DNA of 64,000 nucleotides, from contig AJWJ01000037.1 of assembly GCA_000277445.1 (NCBI GenBank), positions 1 to 64,000 of the forward strand, read 5' to 3'. Below the pieces are notes generated by a model, which had not been told where the DNA came from, made no database searches, and saw nothing but the letters and a program-made list of their open reading frames with translations. The translations under genes were made by a program, and so were the position numbers. This stretch comes from Polysphondylium violaceum (lineage: Eukaryota; Evosea; Eumycetozoa; Dictyosteliales; Dictyosteliaceae). Positions 32,737 to 43,791 of the stretch are shown here, piece after piece (the first letter of the stretch is position 1; each line of letters begins with the position of its first letter).

Positions 32737-34035
32737 TTATTGTTTTGAGAGAATAGGGAAGTAATCGGCACGAAGACAGACGTTCTTGAGTGGACGTGAT
32801 TTGGACAGTGTCCATCCACCTTGCTTAATCCAATTTATATAGAGCTCAGCTAATTTACAATAAGGGGAAGCGTTACCATAAAATGATACCAAATAGTCAT
32901 ACCACTCTTTTAAAATGACGGGATCACTTTTCCATGTAAAGTATTTTTGGTATTCTACATCGTCATTTTCCAATTTTGTCAAATACTCGGCTAATTCCTT
33001 GGCAGATTTAAAATCACCAACAAAGATATATGATCCCCTAGGCATTAATTTCAAATTATCGGGATGAGTCATCATCACTGGAACCACATTATTTTGAAGA
33101 CATTGGAAAGATTTCTCTGAATGATATCCTCGACAATATGAATTTTCAAAGGAAAAGTAAAACTTGTACTTTGATAATATCCTTGATTTTTGATCTGGGT
33201 CAAATCTATTGTTATTTTTCAAATCTCTATTATGAGCACAAGCACCATAGGAATCAATCTTGATGTGTTTCATTAGCTCCATCACATATTGCTCTCTTTG
33301 GACATATTTTGTTGATTGACAATTAGAAGTAAACCATGAGGCTATTGCTGGTTTGTAGGGCTCTGTAAAAGTAGCATTTGATTCATATTCCAGTTGATCC
33401 TCTCTTCTAAACATGAGCTTTGGATTCAGAACTTCTTGTTGGAAGTCGACTTTTTTGATGTCACTCAAAAAAGATGAATGAATTGAACCTGGAAGAAAAT
33501 ACGGCCACATCCCTTCATCTCCAACCGATGTTGATATAACCCAATGAAATCTATTAACACACTCTTCATATTGTGCGCAACGAGAGTTTAAAAAAGATTC
33601 TGGATTAATCAGGACCCTTGGCGTATTGGGAGTGTCCACCCATGTCACATAATTTGTATCGACAATATCAGGATCATGATAAACTTGCATATGTGTATCG
33701 ACGATTGGATGATGTCTGCTTAGATTTAAATCATATTTTTCTCCATCTACAAAACACACCTCCTGAACATCTACACAATTTATAAACCAACACATGGACA
33801 TAAATCTAACATTGATTTTATTATCAACGATGGGAAGAGGATTGAGTTTTTTGTTATCGATGTCGGCAAAATATTTACTTTTCAAGGGTGCAAGATGTGA
33901 TGGTTTGTTTTGGGGCAAAAAAAAACATATAACAAGAAATAAAAACATAATAGTACCATATAAAAAAAGTAGTCTGAATCTAAACACCATTTTTATCAAA
34001 CTGTGAGGAAATAATTGTTTTTCATTCATGAGCAT
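32737..34035 (-). CDS. GT10 alpha-1,3-fucosyltransferase, type II membrane protein
   Basis: Single exon, 432 residues from the ATG at 34035; later in-frame ATGs at 34029 and 33990 are also plausible. The TM helix (FLYGTIMFLFLVICFFL) lies near the N-terminus and a lumenal domain follows. The GT10 donor motif is well kept: YKFYFSFENSYCRGYHSEKSF, then NNVVPVMMTHPDNLKLMPRGSYIFVGDF, ELAEYLTKL and YFTWKSDP. This is the better conserved of the two GT10 genes in the window and should transfer fucose from GDP-fucose to N-glycan or other acceptors in the Golgi. It is convergent with the esterase gene (113 bp apart). Confidence 0.87.
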   Translation of the reverse strand: MLMNEKQLFPHSLIKMVFRFRLLFLYGTIMFLFLVICFFLPQNKPSHLAPLKSKYFADIDNKKLNPLPIVDNKINVRFMSMCWFINCVDVQEVCFVDGEKYDLNLSRHHPIVDTHMQVYHDPDIVDTNYVTWVDTPNTPRVLINPESFLNSRCAQYEECVNRFHWVISTSVGDEGMWPYFLPGSIHSSFLSDIKKVDFQQEVLNPKLMFRREDQLEYESNATFTEPYKPAIASWFTSNCQSTKYVQREQYVMELMKHIKIDSYGACAHNRDLKNNNRFDPDQKSRILSKYKFYFSFENSYCRGYHSEKSFQCLQNNVVPVMMTHPDNLKLMPRGSYIFVGDFKSAKELAEYLTKLENDDVEYQKYFTWKSDPVILKEWYDYLVSFYGNASPYCKLAELYINWIKQGGWTLSKSRPLKNVCLRADYFPILSKQ

Positions 34036-34707
34036 GAAAAACAACACTCACTCACTCCACACCCCTTTATTTTGAATGAGATACCAATTAAAAATAAAAA
34101 AAAAAAAGGTAGGAAAAAAGTACTCTAAACACCAAATAAATACCCTTCGTTTGCAAATCACCAGTGCTTTGTTAGCAACCTCAAACATTTTTTTTTCAGA
34201 ACCATCACATCTTTATTTTTTAGCTTACTTAGAAATTTAGAAATTCAGATAATACAGACACTATCATATAATTTTAACTAAAATATTTGCTGACATGTTT
34301 TTTTTTTTCGACACATTTTCATGTAAAGGTTTTAATACACGAATTCCACATCTTATTCTAAAAATAAAAATTAACTTGCTTTGATGGTTTTTTACCACCT
34401 ACGCTTTTTTGACTTTTTTGTACATGTGCATATTTAAATTTTGTACTAGTGCGAGTCTATTTTGAAACGTGTTACGAACGATGCTTTTTGCTTTGTTGCT
34501 GATGCAAACATACACTGTTGGTCAGATGTCATATTTTTTTTTCAATTTTTTTCTTACTTGCACTCACCAAAAATATTTGGTACTGGTAACGTTACTGGTA
34601 ATCATTGTACATCAAAGTGATAGATTTTAAGGGTGTGGATTAAACTATCCCAGTAGAATGATGAGGGGGTGAGAATAAATTAAAGATGTTTTATTTCCTT
34701 TGTGTTA
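34036..34707. promoter_or_regulatory. Upstream region of the GT10 gene
   Basis: A 672 bp interval between two minus-strand genes, with no convincing ORF. At 34582 to 34601 the octamer ACTGGTAA occurs twice and creates the perfect palindrome GTAACGTTAC (34586 to 34595), a possible regulatory site. Confidence 0.5.
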
Positions 34708-36441
34708 TCAAGGTAAGTTTCCATTAAAGTTGGCAATGCAAAGTGCCATGGCAGCCATTGTGCCCACACATTGGTCCATTTGGACGGGATCCATTTTATC
34801 GATTGCGTCACCTTCAGAGTGGTGGAACCAAAAATATTGGGTCATGTTGGTGACCAGTTGAGCGCCGGGAACGCCTTGATCGACGAGGAAACTGTTGTCG
34901 GTACCGACTTCACCCTCGGTTACAGATGTGCTGCCGATGGGCTTCAAGACATGCTCGGCAATAGTCGATAGGGCACTGAGGGTCTTGGACGAAGAGGTGA
35001 CACTGAAACCAAGGGGCGTGGTGGCGCCTCCATCGGTTTCGATCGAAAAGAAGGTTTCATTTTTATAGAGGGCGGCATAGTTTTGGCCACCGGCGGCGCC
35101 GTTCTCTTCGTTGGTCCAGGCAACAACACGAATGGTACGTTTTGGCTTGATGCCGAGAGCTTTGATGAGTCTGACGGCTTCCCACGAGACCATCACACCG
35201 CCACCGTCGTCCATGGCGCCTTGTCCGACGTCCCACGAGTCGATGTGGCCGCCAATGACGACCACTTGGTCGGGATATTCGCTGCCAGTGATTTGACCCA
35301 TCACGTTTCTCGAGATGGCGTTGGGGAGTGTCTGAGCCTCCATGTAGAGTTGGATGGTGACAGATTTATTAAAATTTACAAGTCCTTGGATGAGATCTGA
35401 ATCCTCCAACGTCAAAGCGGCGGCAGGTATTTGTTTGACGCCATCTTGGTAATACATTCCACCAGTGTGTGGTGTGCCCAATGAATAAGGTGTCACTGAT
35501 CTAATAAGCGATGCAACTGCGCCATACTTGGCTGCAGCAACTGCACCACTTGCTCTGTATTGCACAGTTGAACTATAATTTGTAAACACTGCGTTAAATA
35601 ATACTATTTTACCTGGTACTTGAGATTGTACTTGATCCAATTCATCAAAACTATTCACAACTATAACTTGAGCTGTAATATTTATCTATATATCGTTGTG
35701 TATATATTAATATAAACAATCCACTCCCAATACAATCAATGATTACCACTTCTTCTACTTACACCACCAGTACTAATTGAACCACCTAAACCCAACATAT
35801 TCAACTTTTTATAATAGGGTGCAGTCATATGGGCATATTCATTACCTCTGACCCAATGGGTAACAGAGACATTATCAGTGTGTACATTTTCAAGTCCATC
35901 ATTAATCATTTGTTCTTGTATCCAATCAATAGTGTTTTCCAATGCTTGGGTACCTGACAATCTATTGCCAAACAATGTACACATCGTGGCTAATCTGCTA
36001 TATGCCTCAGTACCCTTTAATGCAGTCTCTACAATCTTTTTACCATACTCATCGCATTGAGATGATATATTTTTAGTTTTGTCTATTGTAATAATAAAAG
36101 TAATGATGAATTAATCACTGTATTTATATCTACCACATCCTGTCTATTATAATAACACTATATTTACCTTTAAGAATCGATATTGGTATAATAATTGTAC
36201 AACTGATTAACAAAAGGATGACAAAAAGCAATAAAATTATCTTCCAATTCTTTACAAAAAAGGCTTTACTATAGTTACAATGGTGTAAGTATGTATAATC
36301 ATTCGTTCGTCAACGTATCATCACTACATACATTTTGTGTAAAAAAGTTGCTTTTACTTTTCTGTTTCTTTGATTATTGATTTCATGAGGGAGTAATAAA
36401 TTATCCTCAATCAAATCCTCATGACTGGCCATAGAAATCAT
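34708..36441 (-). CDS. M28 peptidase, carboxypeptidase Q (PGCP) type, membrane-anchored
   Basis: Four minus-strand exons: 36441 to 36332, 36268 to 36168, 36082 to 35763 and 35685 to 34708, giving 502 residues. Exon 1 encodes an acidic, then basic cytosolic tail. Exon 2 encodes one transmembrane helix (IILLLFVILLLISCTIIIPI), so this is a type II membrane protein, whereas animal PGCP is secreted. Family landmarks are CTLFGNRLSGTQALENTIDWI, NVSVTHWVRGNEYA and NMLGLGGSIST. Zinc-site segments are VVIGGHIDSWDVGQGAMDDGG, WTNEENGAAGG, FSIETDGGA and FWFHHSEGDAIDKMD. All metal ligands appear present. The family cleaves dipeptides and releases C-terminal residues. A vacuolar or endosomal membrane location is inferred. 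Confidence 0.9.
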
Positions 36442-37130
36442 GATTTCCTATTTCACTACTACTACTACTATCTCACACCTTTGCTACTTTTTGTTTTTTA
36501 ATATCGTTAGGACAAAAAACCATAAATATCAAAATAAAAAAAAAAAATTTTTAAAAAAAGCATTTTCGCATCAGATTCGTTGGATTTTTTTTTATTTGAT
36601 ATTTCTAAATTAGTGATGGTGTGTGCCAATCCACTTTCATTTTATTATTATTACCACATCATAGGTGTGTGTATTTAAATAACACACACAATAGTTGATT
36701 ACTTTAATAGATTAGATAATAGATGATTATTATTTTTCAAATAAAAATATTCCAGCATTAATGGGGAAATTTATTTTTGATTTATAATAAGGTTTTTGCA
36801 TATATAATTATGGATATAATAATGGAGATGAAAAATATCTTGGTTATTTGAGAAAATATTATAGGTATTGAAATGAATGTCTTTTGTTCGAATTTTTACT
36901 TTTTCAGGAATGGAGAAAATTTTTTAAAATCCCTGGTTTTTGATCATTGTCATCTTACCTTCAGTTCTTAAAAATGTGAGAATTTAAAAAATTTGACCCA
37001 GGTGTTTCGAACTATTCCCTATGGGTTTGGACTTGTTCATTAGGAAAATTGCAGAGCCTGGAGATAACCACTCATATATAAATTCTTTTTTTCAAAAAAC
37101 AAATATAAAAACAACAACTATTTTATTCAG
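36442..37130. promoter_or_regulatory. Gene-free interval upstream of the M28 peptidase
   Basis: A+T-rich, holding the peptidase promoter. No ORF is supported. A first exon for the decayed gene at 37131 could lie here but could not be identified. Confidence 0.45.
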
Positions 37131-37668
37131 TTTAGACAAAATATCCTTACCATTGCATTACTAGTACTCTTATCTGTATCAGCCTCATTGGCGGGCAATT
37201 GTTTTGATAGCACTGGCTATCATACAAACTTTACCCCACTGGATTCAATGGCATGTTGGCCTATACTCCTCCACTTTCTTTCTTTGAAGGTATGGACACA
37301 ACATTATGGCAATAAGATTTTCATTTTGTTTTAATATTTAATTTTGTAAAGTTGGTACCATCAATATTGATTTTGTTGTTCAAAAAGTATTATATGACTT
37401 GGAACTGTGCCGTTTTCAGCTCCTCCATGATCAATGACTCTAACCAAGCACCACTCTACACCAACTCCATGTCTGTCAAGATGAACAATTACCAAAGTAC
37501 TTTTCAGTTTGATCAGACTCCAAAATCCATTCAACAATTACTCAGACCATTCTTTTAAGTAATGCCAGGTTATCCATACCAATCACCTTCCATTATTGCT
37601 GTCTATCAAGATTCGATGTGCATCAATGAACAACGTTGTTCACTATATCTATTTAATAAACTAAATTG
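37131..37668 (+). pseudogene. Probable pseudogene of a small secreted protein
   Basis: A signal-peptide-like stretch (NILTIALLVLLSVSASLAG) followed by CFDSTGYHTNF is encoded from 37140, after a TTCAG acceptor-like site, but no ATG is in frame. A 62-base intron (37290 to 37351) would join it to the second segment at 37352, which holds WNCAVFSSSMINDSNQAPLY. That frame meets TAA at 37556 to 37558, after which coding-like sequence continues in the same frame (VMPGYPYQSPSIIAVYQDS). Between the two segments another frame reads more naturally (GTINIDFVVQK at about 37355 to 37387), which points to a shift. The family was not recognised. A functional gene with unusual splicing is less likely. Confidence 0.45.
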
Positions 37669-37912
37669 GTTTATTCACTTTTATTTTTATATTACATATA
37701 TGTCTCTTTTATTCTTCTGATGATGTTTGTTTTAGCACACTTAAATACATATGCAGATCAATCGGCATCATCTTTTTGAAATTTCTGTGAGGTTATTTTT
37801 TTTTTTTAAAAACTTATTTTTTTTTTTTTTTTTTCTTTAAAATTCATCATTTTTTCAATTTAGCGGCTTTTCATCATTTCTACACTTCATTATTACACAA
37901 ATAAGAAGAAAG

Positions 37913-40280
37913 ATGTTTTCTTTAAATTCTGTAATTAAAAATGGTTACTTTGTAACTAAATATTCCAGGTAAATTTCATTCATTCCCTATTCAACAAAAT
38001 AATGAAAACACAGATATTTAATTTATTTGATCAATTTCATATAATACAATCAATCACATCCTATTGTTGTATATTAATATAAATCATACACCTATAGATA
38101 TTATAGCACTGCTAGCAATATTAAACCAATTACCAAGGTTTTGATTGCAAACAGAGGTGAGATTGCATGCCGTGTTATGCAAACCGCCAAAAAGAAGGGT
38201 GTTAAGACTGTCGCTGTTTTCAGTGAAGCCGATAAAAACTCTTTACACGTTACAATGGTAATTAGCATTATATATCTCTGAATCAACAGATCAACATAAC
38301 TAATACTACTATTCATATTATTAGGCTGATGAAAGCTATCATATTGGTCCACCAGCTGCCAAAGAAAGTTATTTAAGAGGTGATAAAATTATTGAAGTTG
38401 CCAAAAGATCTGGTGCCCAAGTATGTGTTTTACATTACCGTAGATAGATGCGATAGGAATAGTAATAAGAATATTAATAACAAACAAAATAATAATAACA
38501 ATAGGCAATTCATCCAGGTTATGGTTTCTTATCAGAGAATGCAGATTTTGCAGATTTATGTGAAAAGGAAGGACTTATTTTCATTGGACCACCATCATCT
38601 GCAATCAAAGCTATGGGATCAAAGAGTGCATCAAAAGATATTATGATTGCTGCAGGTGTACCAACCATTCCAGGTTATCATGGTGAAGCACAAGACATGG
38701 CAACATTAAAGAGAGAGGCAGCTAAAATTGGATATCCAGTATTGATTAAAGCAGTTATGGGCGGTGGTGGCAAGGGTATGAGAATTGTTGAGAGAGAAGA
38801 GGATTTGGAACAAGGTGTTGAATCATCACAAAGAGAAGCAGCCGCCTCTTTTGGCGACTCTAGAGTGTTGGTTGAAAAGTATCTTGTACACCCAAGACAC
38901 GTTGAAATTCAAGTGTTTGCCGATAAACACGGCAACTGTGTCCACTTGTTTGAAAGAGACTGCAGTGTTCAACGTCGTCATCAAAAGATTATCGAAGAAG
39001 CCCCAGCTCCACATCTCTCACCAGAATTGAGACAAAAGATGGGCAGTGCCGCCGTTGCCGCCGCCAAGGCCGTCGGCTATGTTGGTGCAGGTACCGTAGA
39101 GTTTATTTTATCACAAGACGGTAGCTTTTATTTCATGGAAATGAACACTCGTCTCCAAGTCGAGCATCCCATCACCGAGATGATCACCAAACAAGATCTC
39201 GTTGAGTGGCAATTAAAGGTGGCCGAGTCACAAACTCTCCCCCTCCAACAATCAGATTTGGCCATCCACGGCCACGCCTTTGAGGCCCGTATCTATGCCG
39301 AAAACCCCGACAGCGATTTCCTTCCAGGCACTGGTAAGCTCGTTCATCTCTCGACCCCAACCCCCAACTCAACCCTCCGTGTCGAGACTGGTGTCCGTCA
39401 AGGCGACGAGGTTAGCGTCTATTACGACCCAATGATTGCCAAGTTGGTTGTTTGGGACCAAGACAGAGAAAAAGCCCTCCGTTACCTCAGAAATGCTTTG
39501 GACGAGTACCACATCATTGGTCTTAACACAAACATTGGTTTCCTCAAGAGACTCTCTTCCCATCCATCCTTTGAAAAGGGTGAAGTTGAGACCGGCTTTA
39601 TCCCCATCCACAAAGAGTCTTTGATGAGACCCCAAGAGCCAATCAATGCCGACGGTGTTTGTCTTGCCTCACTCTCTTTATTGTTGAGAGAAAACCAAGA
39701 GCAATCCAACATTGCCGCTGCCCAGGACCAAACCAACTCTCCATGGAGCCAAATCACCAACTTTAGAGTAAACTCCAACTTTTCACGTACCATCAAATTT
39801 GTCCAAAAGGACCAAAAGATTGATGTCCCCGTTACTTTTAATCACAGAGACAACACCTACACCTTTGTTGTCGACGGAAAGAAAATCTTGGTCAGAGACG
39901 CCAAACTCAATCCAGCCAACGACACTATCAGTGCCCATGTCGGTGACGTTTTCTACAACAACGTTAAAACTGTACCAGTAAAGAATTACCTTCACATTTT
40001 CAATCAAGGCAACCATTATGAACTTGAAATTCCAGCTGATTTCACTCCAAAGGGTGATGGCGATGCCGTTGGTTCCTTATTGTCTCCAATGCCAGGTAAA
40101 ATTACCAAAATACTTGCCAAAGTTGGTGACGTTGTAAAGAAAGGTCAACCAATTCTTTTAATGGAAGCCATGAAAATGGAACACACTATTCGTAGTCCAA
40201 TTGATGGTAAAGTTGAATCCTTACCATACGATCTCAACGAAATTGTTGAAGAAAAGAAAGTATTAGCTGTTATTGTATAA
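37913..40280 (+). CDS. mccA: Methylcrotonoyl-CoA carboxylase subunit alpha, mitochondrial
   Basis: Four exons: 37913 to 37968, 38107 to 38257, 38325 to 38420 and 38505 to 40280, giving 692 residues. The first exon encodes a short presequence. The biotin carboxylase domain shows [30 protein letters not shown], the ATP-grasp loop [11 protein letters not shown], and [18 protein letters not shown]. The segments [21 protein letters not shown] and [24 protein letters not shown] fit MCC alpha better than propionyl-CoA or pyruvate carboxylase. The BCCP domain at the C-terminus carries biotinyl-Lys in [15 protein letters not shown]. With the beta subunit it carboxylates 3-methylcrotonyl-CoA in leucine breakdown. 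Codon use is biased towards C-ending codons in the middle exon, typical of well expressed genes. Confidence 0.94.
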
Positions 40281-40387
40281 AAAAAATAAATTATATAATT
40301 ATAAATAAATACTTGGAAATTATTATTATATAAAACTCCACTTGAGCCTCGAGACAAAAAAAGTATTTTCCAACAAATAATTTATTT

Positions 40388-40798
40388 TTATTTAATCAAT
40401 CTTAAATTATCATCATCACCATAATTTTTACTCATACCCGAAGGTGGTGAGTAATCATCTAAAAATAGAGTATTCTGATACCAACACGCAGAAAATGAAT
40501 ATTTAAATTTGGAATTGGCGTAGATATGATGAAGTTGAATATCACGATATTCGAATGCTATTTTTATTTTCACACCAGAGTGGTGTGTGGTTTTATAAAT
40601 TAATTTCTTTTATCTCTCCCACAGCATAAATGATTTATTATATATCTGTGATATATCATTAATCATATCATCATGGAAATGTTTATGAGATTCTTTAGGT
40701 AAAAAAATATCGTGTCGTGTGACACTAATGTTTGGGTTTGTGTGTGTGGTTGTTTTCAATTGATATTGGGGTGGGGGATAGATAGATTTAAAATTCAT
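40388..40798 (-). pseudogene. ORF of about 136 codons interrupted by one in-frame TAA
   Basis: From the ATG at 40798 the minus strand encodes 62 codons of mixed composition (HDIFLPKESHKHFHDDMIND ... KSFMLWER), then TAA at 40612 to 40610. The same frame then stays open for 73 codons to the next stop, again protein-like (EYRDIQLHHIYANSKFKYSF ... DDYSPPSGMSKNYGDDDN). No GT donor that removes the stop while keeping frame was found. It may be a recent pseudogene, a stop-codon readthrough gene, or two exons with non-consensus splicing. No family was recognised. Confidence 0.35.
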
Positions 40799-41657
40799 AA
40801 ATAGATAATAGTATCTGTGTGTTTGGTGTGGGGTGTGAGTGTATGTGGTTTTGAGAGGGTTAAGATTATAATTAGGACAAAGAGTAGAAAAATAAATATA
40901 TAGATTAAAATGGGAGGAGGTGGCATAAACAATAGTAGTAGAAAAAAAAGAATATTTTGAATGCACTCTATGGGCATGCAAGAGTATTTTAATTTCGAAT
41001 GATAAGAGAATAATGGTAGAGAAGCTCCAAATAAATATTATTGACAAAATAATTTATTTCTATTCTTTTTTTTTTTATTATCATATTAAATTTGATATAA
41101 ATTTATTGTAATTATCTTAAATTAACCCAGTCATTGGACCAATACCAATATTAAAATCATTATTAATAATATCATTAAAATAATGAATCAAAAATTTTAG
41201 GATACTTTAGCAATCACTTTTTTTTATATATTTTATTTATTATTTATTTATTTATTTATTCTAACCCAAATTATCGATACCAATCCTACAATTTAAATTA
41301 TCTAATTAAAATTACAAGGGTATGTACTTTATTTCTGATTTTTGTGACATTAAAATTACTATCTCAATAATATAATGGATAGATTATCAAGGTTTATAAA
41401 ACTTTGATTATGTATTTAAATTCTACTACAATTAAAAATGTCATTTACAACAACCAACATTTCCAATGATATTGTTGGTTGCTATCGGTGTGGATGATGC
41501 TGTTGTTGTTGTTGTTGAGATGATAATAGTTGATGATGAGGATGATGATGATGATGATGAAAATCATAGAAAATTCAATCATTTTCAAAATTCCAATCCA
41601 ATCCCGAACATTTTTCACCCACCGCTCACTCACAATCTCATAAAATGTTTTCGTCAA

Positions 41658-41813
41658 ATGTCATTACAAAATAATGTTCAAGTTTTAAATAATTTTGAAC
41701 TTTACTTTCCATTCACCCAAACACACACATTTCCAAACAATATTGTTTACACTGCCAATTTTTTAAATTGGCAATATCCATATAAATACAATACATATGA
41801 ACAGTTATGGTAG
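41658..41813 (+). CDS. Possible 51-residue ORF
   Basis: An ATG at 41658 opens a 51-codon ORF with a varied composition (NNFELYFPFTQTHTFPNN ... NLNWQYPYKY-like end), unlike the surrounding simple sequence. No family or regulatory context supports it, so this is weak. Confidence 0.15.
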   Translation: MSLQNNVQVLNNFELYFPFTQTHTFPNNIVYTANFLNWQYPYKYNTYEQLW

Positions 41814-43791
41814 TTTGGGGGAATTATGTACCCGATATCGTTAATTATTGTTGTTCAGTATTGTAATTTGCACATAGGTGTGTAGAGTGGGTAGATGTGA
41901 ACTTTACATAGACTGCCTTTAGTGTGTTTTTTAAATAGATTGATTGATTTGATGGATTGATGATGAAATTAATACAACACACTGTAATTATTTCTAAAAA
42001 GTGGTATACACATCATCCCCATTTCAAATATAATATATACATCATCAATAATTTTTACTATTACTAAAAATATTTTCACACACAATTGTTAACCCCAAAA
42101 CAGCACAAAAACACACAACAATAATATATATAGTTGATTGTATATATATATACATCATCACCATCACCATCATCATCAAATTTATAATAATGTTGACAAA
42201 AAAATAGAAGAGGGATGTTGTTTTATAATATAAAAGGAATTGGGGTGTATTGTCAAAACCACGTAGAATATTGATTATATGATATAAAAGGAAGAGTGAA
42301 AATCTAGGGTGTATCTTGTGAATATAAATATTATTATTTTTATTGTTGTGTACACACACTCACTTATTTGTATGAATGTGTGAAAATTTAATCATACCAC
42401 ATCCAATTGTGGTATTTATTTATTCCTTTTCTCTCTCCCTAACAACAACACCAACTCACACACAAACGATACCCATCACACACTCACACTTGTAGGTATT
42501 ATGGTGAGGGTACTAGATAAACCACTACCCAATGAAAATAACTTTATTTTTTTTTTTTTTCCTTTTTCATTTTTTTCTCTTCCCATTTAAACATCCCTCT
42601 GGTTTGGTGTTTATCCATCATCCAATTTTCATATCTATCCCCCCTTTGCATAATATTTTATATACACATCGATCGCAAAAAAAATACAACAAATTCACCC
42701 AAAGGAGGAGTGTGAAAAACAAAAAAAAAAAAAAAACAATAAAAAAACAGAAAGAATCAATTGATTCTCTAAAAGGGTTACTTTTTCTTTTAAAGTAATA
42801 TATTTAGCAACATCACCCAAAATCACACCCAAAGTAAGGTTAAGGTTTACTATTAATATTAAAATTTTAAAATCTTGGGATTACACAGAAAAGGATTGCG
42901 CACACAAACACTTCCATCATCACCATCATCACCATCATAACCATCATAACAATCATTTTAATATTTATCATTATCATCATCAACATTTATTTCTCATCAC
43001 AAAAACTTATTGTTATTATTATTTATTACTTCACTACTCTATCATACACAACACAACTTGTATATCTGTCCAAATTTCACATCCTTTCATCTTTGCCATA
43101 TTTTTAGCTCTTTTGGATTTTTTTTATACAAAAATTTTTTTTTTATTTTTGATGCAAATTTTTTCATTGCCCCAAAAATAAAATTGTGCTCCTTTCACAC
43201 AATAGCATACACCTATCCATCATATCCTGTGACAGTCAACACACACTCACACTCACCTACATAGGAAGAACGCCGTTTTTTTTGTATTTTTTTATTTTTT
43301 ATTGATTTATGTATGTAGTGTGTGTGTTTTATTGATTTCTGTATGTGACTGATATAGTATAGTTTTTATTCTAGTTTGTTAGTTTTGGATATATAAATCA
43401 TATTCCATATTCATCATCACCATTATCATCATCATCATCATCACACACACAAACAACAATAAAACCTTTACCCTAGATAGATATTAATATATTAATTAAT
43501 AGTTTTTATTTCCTTCTCTACCCCCTACACCACCACCACTCACTCTCACCACACTCACACACCAATATCATTACCCACCCACTATCTGCGCACGTAACAA
43601 CAATAAAAGAGATACAACAACAACAGAGCAGCGCATAATAATAATAATAATATACAATAACCACTCTCACTCACTATTGATTATCACCAAGTAGTTTCTT
43701 TATAAGCAACAACTCTATATAAAAATATTATTCTCTCACCTCCCAACCAACAACAATAGTATAATAGATAGTAACAAATCATAATAGAATC

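Larger units (their letters stand above)
40281..43791. other. 3.5 kb nearly gene-free interval
   Basis: Simple-sequence-rich DNA (CA/GT, ATT and CAT repeats, long T tracts) between mccA and the ankyrin-TBC gene. Two weak ORFs (40388 to 40798 on the minus strand and 41658 to 41813 on the plus strand) are listed separately. The last 1.3 kb is C/A-rich on the plus strand and probably forms the promoter and 5' UTR of the TBC gene. No tRNA or repeat element was recognised. Confidence 0.5.

Noticed and set aside
40795-41047. Upstream in-frame extension of the interrupted ORF
   Set aside because: It lacks an ATG and translates simple-sequence CA-rich DNA into H/T/Y/F runs.
42045-43264. Several ORFs of 84 to 104 codons
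   Set aside because: They consist of F/L/I/Y/N/M runs from microsatellites and show no domain or splice support.
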